64,000 nt of DNA from NCBI GenBank assembly GCA_030704615.1, contig CM060732.1:1302001-1366000 (forward strand). Reading direction: 5' to 3'. This stretch comes from Takakia lepidozioides. Taxonomy: Eukaryota > Streptophyta > Takakiopsida > Takakiales > Takakiaceae. Of the stretch, positions 58,421-64,000 are shown in pieces; the first letter of the stretch is position 1, and each line of letters opens with the position of its first letter. The notes beneath the pieces are model-generated. The model ran no database searches, was not told the origin of the DNA, and saw only the letters and a list, made by a program, of their open reading frames with translations. The position numbers were made by a program, and so were the translations under genes.

Positions 58421-58699
58421 TCATTTGTTAAACAAACTTTGACCAATGCCTGATAGAGTGCTCTGGGAGATGAGCTTTGAGACAACTGCCATAATCATCC
58501 CAATGAATGACTTGCTACAAATCTGCTAACTTGATTCTGTAAGAAATGTGTTATAACATTAGTCATGAATATTTCAAGACCCTTGTAAATCATCTAGGCA
58601 TAATCTCTTCACTTGTAAATACATAATATATATATTTCAATTCAACAATATGTTCTTAAACGTGATTGTGGGAGTAAATGAAATGATGAGTTTGTGAGC

Positions 58700-59098
58700 T
58701 CATTTGTCATCACCATCTTTGAGATGAAAACTAGTTCCAATCATGTGATCCGGCCCTGTCTCCAAGAGGACTATCACGGGCGTCATGCGCAACTTGTACT
58801 GGTACTGCCTACTCACATTGACGCGATTCTGCGTGTCCCTTATGAAGCCGACATAGGACGTTCTCACCCACGATGCTCTTGGTGGGTTGTCGCTCGGCCG
58901 GCTGCAATTGTCATGCTGAACATAGTTTGGTACGCAATGGGTGTTATGACCCCTGTTGTCGATTAATCTTAGTGTGAGATGCTCGTTACAAGATTCCTCC
59001 CATGCGCTAATTGCCTCAATGATGTTGATGTTCGGCTCCACAACGTATTCGTAGGGATGGTATGGATGGGCACGACGTTGATCTTGATGCGTAGGCAA
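58700..59098 (-). CDS. hypothetical open frame, 132 codons
   Basis: Minus-strand frame with NINIIEAISAWEESCNEHLT, SWVRTSYVGFIRDTQ and a C-terminal TSFHLKDGDDK. Composition is protein-like and no repeats are seen, but I recognise no domain and no neighbouring exons. It could be a transposon remnant. Confidence 0.3.
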   Translation of the reverse strand: MPTHQDQRRAHPYHPYEYVVEPNINIIEAISAWEESCNEHLTLRLIDNRGHNTHCVPNYVQHDNCSRPSDNPPRASWVRTSYVGFIRDTQNRVNVSRQYQYKLRMTPVIVLLETGPDHMIGTSFHLKDGDDK

Positions 59099-59099
59099 C

Positions 59100-60660
59100 T
59101 CTCACTACGTCTCTTGTTCTCAAGTGCCTATCCTCCTTTCCTCCTTCAATGCCCTGTGAGATCTCCCACTTGATACAGTTTCACTTGGTGTATTTATGGA
59201 TATTACCACTAGAGTCTTGTCCATGGCTCATCCAAGAGAGCAGCCGATGTACCCATCACTTTGATAATAACAGTATTACGTTTGTTAAGGGGGACCTTTT
59301 TTGGCTTAATCTGGATGACCAAGAACCGTTTGACCCACTAGAAATAATGACGGATGAACTATCCTTCATTCATTCATGTGTGCATAAAATATTATGTACA
59401 TCTATGTATGTAAAGCATACATATAGGAATCTGAAGCTTTCATAAATTAAAAAATTAAAAAAACTCAATTCAATGAATTAGGGTACCGTTTTCCGCACAA
59501 GTTTGAGGGGATCAAAATTACACCAAAGTGCTAACGGTGGTGTAGCAGCAGGTTCATGGGACTTAGATTTGAGGTGACGCCGGTTTGAGTACGGAAGTAG
59601 CTAACCAACGCGTTACAATTATATGCAAGTAGAAATGCCACCGTTCTGGGTGACGGTTTGGCAGGGTATGGAACGGTGCGCGGTTGGATATCTCGGGAAT
59701 AGTACCGGAGCCATGGAGTGGACAGAAGCTAGTGTTTGCAGTGTTTGGGGCCACACCTACCTCGATCTTTATAGCCATCTGCTAATGGCCCACCCACTTT
59801 CATGATACCTTTCATGACATGACCCCTGCTGTACTTTTTCAGTTGCAAAATAAATCCTGCCTTGCCAACTTGTAAGCAAAACATATCAATAGTTGTATGC
59901 CAAGCGGCCGTTTGTGTATGCGGCCCGGTTCTTCCCCTTTTTCGTAAACGGTACAGAAATAGAGAAATAGTCATTGGAGGAATTTGCACGGCCACTCTGA
60001 GCGATTCCAATGTTTGAATTATTCTTTTTTACAACCTAAAACTTGCTATTTAAAAGTCAGTATAAAGACTCCTCACAAAAGTTGACTCAGATATATAGCA
60101 AAGGTTAGAAAAACAATTCAGTTGAAAAGTGATGTGGATTTTGGAGCATCTCCACAACTGTGGGCCCTGACAAATCACAGCCATACACATCGCCCACAAC
60201 GTCCAAGAAAATTCCAAACTGTTACACTTTCCATTCCGATTTTTTTGACACCAATCACAGCGTGGATTCCCCTTCCTTGTCAAAGGGCCAGTCAACAACT
60301 TACTGTGTAGACCCCACACAAGTTTGGCTGGACAGGAATGAGAGTGTGGGTGTCCTGTTATTCATCATTTTTGTAATGAATGCTTCCAAATATGGGGCCT
60401 CAACTCAACTTAATCTCCATCTCTTATCTTATCTTCCAATGCATATATTATTCCCTTACCTATCTGATTGGCAGCTTTTAGACCCTTATCCCAATGTCCC
60501 AATAAGTAACTAATGGAAAGCCAGCACCAGTAGTAAACATGACATAACACCCAGCAACTCTGTCCAATAATCCATGAGATTTCCTGGGGGGACACTTGAT
60601 AAATCTCAATCCTGGTTTTTAATTTCCCCCCACCCCCACCCAAGATTTTCCTTTTTCTGA
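59100..60660. other. gene-free stretch
   Basis: No supported coding sequence, RNA gene or repeat boundary. Confidence 0.45.
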
Positions 60661-60735
60661 GAAAACTGAAGGGGAGTCAACGGCCTGAATTGTGGGCTGT
60701 CGCTCCCAGGTTTCCTTAAATTTTTTAAAGAAAGA
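60661..60735 (+). repeat. 3' part of the second SINE family
   Basis: 60682-60717 is a 36-bp perfect match, in opposite orientation, to 58021-58056, followed by an A/T-rich tail. Confidence 0.7.
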
Positions 60736-61199
60736 AAAAAAGGGAGCTGCCTATACTTTATTTGGGGATTTTCTGACATTTTTAATTATGAAAATGTCAT
60801 GGATTGCACCAGTCAGAGAGTCACGGTGCCAGAGAGAAACATTAGTAATTTTCACAAACAAGGCCGACAACAGATTGTTGGGGTCGCGTTGTAGTAATAC
60901 TGAGGTATAATCTGCGGGGCAATGTTTGACTAATAATCGGTGCGTTTCTCTCCATACAAGGCCGGCTAGTGTCAACGCTCCGCCCACACAAATGGGTCGA
61001 CGTAAGAACACGATGGTGTGGGCGCCGATTTCTTGGCGCAATACGCTCCAGGAAATTGCCTGTTTTGAAAACAAATACATCGTGTTTGCTTTGGATGATG
61101 GACGACCAGCGAGAGCGAGCGCGTACGCACACTCGGGGACCGAAAATCCCACATGAAAATCAATCTTGTCGACCGGAATATTTGGGGTCAACGCGCACG
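60736..61199. other. gene-free stretch
   Basis: Several overlapping frames are open on both strands here, but none shows a domain. Confidence 0.4.
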
Positions 61200-61900
61200 A
61201 TTAGTGCGGACCAGCGGAGATGAGAGACAAGTCACAGGCCCCCAACAACTGGCACTCTGTCCAGCAGGCGACCCTACCACGGCATGTTCATCCCCTCACA
61301 AAGTTCATCCATCTTCCTTCCATCCGTGCCGCCCCTTTCTTCATCCATCCCCGGGGGCTGAATCTGCCAAAGTCGCCGCAAGTACGTTTGACTGCAGGCC
61401 GTTGCGCCACGTCCGCGCCGCGCTGGCAGGCGGGCCGTGCGATTACCGGTAGGCTGGAAGCGTCGCCGGAATGGTGGCGGGCGCGCATGGAAAGCGCCAT
61501 CTTGGCGCTGCCGCGTCCATGTGCGGGCTCATGGAGGGGCGCCGCGGTGGGGCTGCGCGATGCCGATCATGCAGCGGCCCGCGGATCGAGAAGCGAGCGA
61601 TGCGAGGCTTTTGTTAGGCAGCGCGGCTGGGCCCGTGGGAAGAAGACAAGCAGCGGTTCGGAAATAGCGCGGGCGCAGCAGCACCGCGCTGCGATGCTGC
61701 CAAAGGGGCCATCCAAATTTGGTGGAGATTAATGGCGGCGACATGCAATAGGCCATGCTGCTGCTGCGCAATCTATGGTGCAAGGCCCTGCAAGGCAGCC
61801 CTAATAACGATGGACATCCTGCCAAGGCAGCTAGAATTATGGACGTGTGTGGCAGACTGCCGAGGTGCAGGGAGGCTCGGAGAGAGTGGAGACTGCAGCT
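61200..61900. promoter_or_regulatory. GC/CpG-rich island, possible promoter
   Basis: 61330-61700 is strongly GC- and CpG-rich (GCCGCGCTGGCAGGCGGGCC and similar) after a long AT-rich region. Plus-strand frames are open mainly because of base composition (no stops in GC-rich DNA). It resembles the GC-rich leader of the sigma gene and may mark a promoter; no downstream gene was identified in the window. Confidence 0.3.
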
Positions 61901-63479
61901 GCCTCACGTGTCAGCGTTCCCTCTTTACGCTTCCGCCGTCGATTATTCAATTGGTGCTGCATCGCAGGAGCCACGTCAGAATGATAAGACGTGTTCATAC
62001 AGTAAGAGCCTGCAGTGGAAGGAGAGTCGCAAAGGAAATGAAGGTCTGGCTGCCTGGCTTGTTAGATACTCGTCAGGCTGGGTGAGTCATCACCATAAGT
62101 TGCAATATGATTTGCTGCACCATTATTTGTAATGCCGCATTAATCATCAACACACTTTCCTGAGACATTCTCAAAGAATCTCTGTTGGTTATTACTACCA
62201 CAATCTCACCTTGTCTCCCAATCTGGGACCCCGGAATTATGGGCGTATGAATGTGTAATTTATCCGTGTAAGTACGTTATGTAGCTAGAGCTACACCACC
62301 CCCAAACCGGATCGAAGCGCAGCGTCACTGGGTGGGCGGCAGCGCTGGGGCCCTCCTCTCAGTCACAACCCGAGAAAGAAGGTGCCCAAGAAACAGGACG
62401 CGCCGGAATAGCGAAGTGTGAAGGTCTTCTGGACTACCTAGAGCAAGCTAGTAGGCTATCTCAACCACCAGGCCAGCACTCACCCCACACGTGTAATCCT
62501 TACAAGCTGTAGTCCAACAAAAGTCCTCCTTCCCAACCCTTCTTCTCTCTTCCGCTGCTTTTACTCTTCAACTGCGCAACCGTGCCAGGGCACGCAAAGC
62601 TGCAACAGCCCAGCTGTGGCCGACCATGGTTCTGCCCAAGTTACCTGCGTCACCTCCCTCCCTGCACTCCTGCGACGTGCGAGACGACTCTGATCACACA
62701 CACACACTCTTGAAGGAGATTGCTACTTATTACGCTCCAGCAAGAGACCATGACCGTCTACAGAAAGTATCCAGGGTTAATAACTAGGGATGATAATAAC
62801 TTGAATGTAGCTCCGATCCTACACTGCCGCCATTGAACTGAATGACACCACTGGTCTTTCATTCATTATCTGGTTACAATCTGAGGGTTGACGGTAAGGA
62901 ATATGTGGTTCAACTTCAAACTGATTCCAGATGACTACAAATTTTGTCTTGACACTGATGAATGCTTTGGAAATGTAGTATAAGTTCTGCCCTATCCACA
63001 ATGCTTCCATTTCCATGTCCTACTTTTGCACTCTTCAATGCTGCAGAGCCTCATTAGGCTGAATAAGAATCACAACGTGCACGGGATTACTTGCCTACAA
63101 GAAGTGTGACATGGGCGATGTGGGCTGGCATCATGCTGCACGGAAGTGCCACGGAAGTGGGCGTGACTCGCTAAAGCCGCAAAATTCTATCACCATTCAA
63201 CCTTGCCAATTTATGATCCTACAGTTTTGGCGAACGAAATCTGACGGATGAGTTCTATGTGAGAAACACTTTTCCTTCACCCTGCCCTCACCGCTGGGAC
63301 TCGGCCGACTTCTGGCCTTTCCTCTTTCTCTTCATTCCTAAAAAACGCTTGTAACATATATGATATCTGACAGTTAAATGAATATTTCCATGCAGCGAGT
63401 CTTTTTGGGAAGAAGGAATATTAAAAACAGGTCAAGCTAAAATAACCCTTGCGGATTTGTCAAACTAGAATTAAGAAGG
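61901..63479. other. gene-free stretch
   Basis: No coding sequence is supported. It may be intronic if a gene starts at the upstream GC-rich island. Confidence 0.4.
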
Positions 63480-64000
63480 GTGGGATCCGTCCCGTCCCCG
63501 TTCACCAAAATAAACCCGCAACAGCGTAGGTACTGTGGGGCGTCCTCATCACCACGCCCTGCGATGAGAGCCAAGTTGATAACATCATTATTTCCACAAT
63601 GCCTTTATTATTGCGTCCCTGTGGGCAGGCCCTTTTCTTCTGGCCACACTGACCCCAGTACCCCACACTGCGCTGTGGAGCGAAGGGCGGCCCAACTTGT
63701 TTCCAAACGTCCCGCTCGCCCGGCCAGCCCAATCACGCGCCTGCTTCCTCGCCTGCTCGCCCCCCTTCCTCCACCCCCTCCCTCGCTCGCCCGCTCGCGC
63801 ACAGCGTCAGCGCCTCTGACCGAGCAGCTTGGGCTGGTCAAAACAGCCCAGCAAGCAACAAGCAACTGGAGGGGATGGAGACCCGTAACCGCGCACGAAT
63901 GTTGACGCGACGCGGTCGAATCACCACCGCGGGCGTGGAGTGCCGGATTGAATACCGCGACGGGGACGTCTGCGGTGGAGTGTGCGGCCTGCGTGCTGCT
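63480..64000. promoter_or_regulatory. second GC-rich island at the window edge
   Basis: 63640-64000 is GC/CpG-rich, including a C-rich stretch CCCCCTTCCTCCACCCCCTC (63759-63778) and CCACCGCGGGCGTGGAG. Possibly a promoter or leader of a gene beyond the right edge. Confidence 0.3.

Noticed and set aside
58700-59098. Retroviral or LTR-retrotransposon polyprotein
   Set aside because: No protease, reverse transcriptase or integrase motif, and no LTR pair around it.
61220-61732. 170-codon open frame in a GC-rich region
   Set aside because: All frames are open here because of high GC content; residue composition (Arg/Ala-rich) shows no domain and there are no splice signals linking it to other coding sequence.
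1-64000. Canonical tRNA, rRNA or snRNA genes
   Set aside because: A and B boxes occur only in SINE copies whose sequence cannot fold into a complete cloverleaf with an acceptor stem; no rRNA or snRNA signature was seen.

Overview
This window is nuclear DNA of a land plant. It carries a spliced gene for a plastid RNA polymerase sigma factor, PPR-like debris, plant-type L1 LINEs, tRNA-derived SINEs, a hAT-type MITE and a fragment of a CACTA (TNP2) transposase. Gene density is very low and transposons are nested in one another. That suggests a large genome, such as a fern, lycophyte or bryophyte, but I cannot fix the clade by reading alone.

Layout. 1-3088 plus 14175-14356 is one minus-strand, intron-containing, transposase-like gene. 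It was split by an 11.1-kb transposon, element A (3089-14174), which made an 11-bp target duplication. Element A carries a decayed transposase on the minus strand. On the plus strand it carries a decayed gene joining a ParB-like DGNHR motif to a beta-order amino-methyltransferase domain. It also has 24 copies of a 28-bp dyad, 15 of them in a satellite-like array. 14357-25376 is repeat debris: a 1,019-bp tandem duplication (17.06-19.1 kb), PPR fragments, and the right end of a related element C (22.34-23.45 kb) that carries the same methyltransferase exon. 25388-27873 is element B, a 2.5-kb non-autonomous relative without genes but with 12 copies of a differently spelled dyad that keeps the same length, centre and ends.

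29.8-38.24 kb is the one convincing host gene: a GC-rich promoter and an 11-exon sigma factor with a 1.2-kb LINE insertion (15-bp target duplication) in intron 6. 39.0-46.95 kb is a full-length but mutated L1-type LINE. 50.24-52.91 kb is a second copy with its middle deleted. 54.76-55.54 kb is a hAT-like MITE, and 55.7-60.7 kb holds SINEs and LINE tails. The last 3 kb has two GC-rich stretches that could be promoters of genes outside the window.

The main discovery candidate is the A/B/C transposon family. Its members share terminal sequence, leave 11-bp target duplications, are associated with a ParB-methyltransferase gene, and are packed with palindromes whose arms change together while the core CGTTGACG is kept. 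All family and function assignments come from motifs read by eye; no database search was possible.
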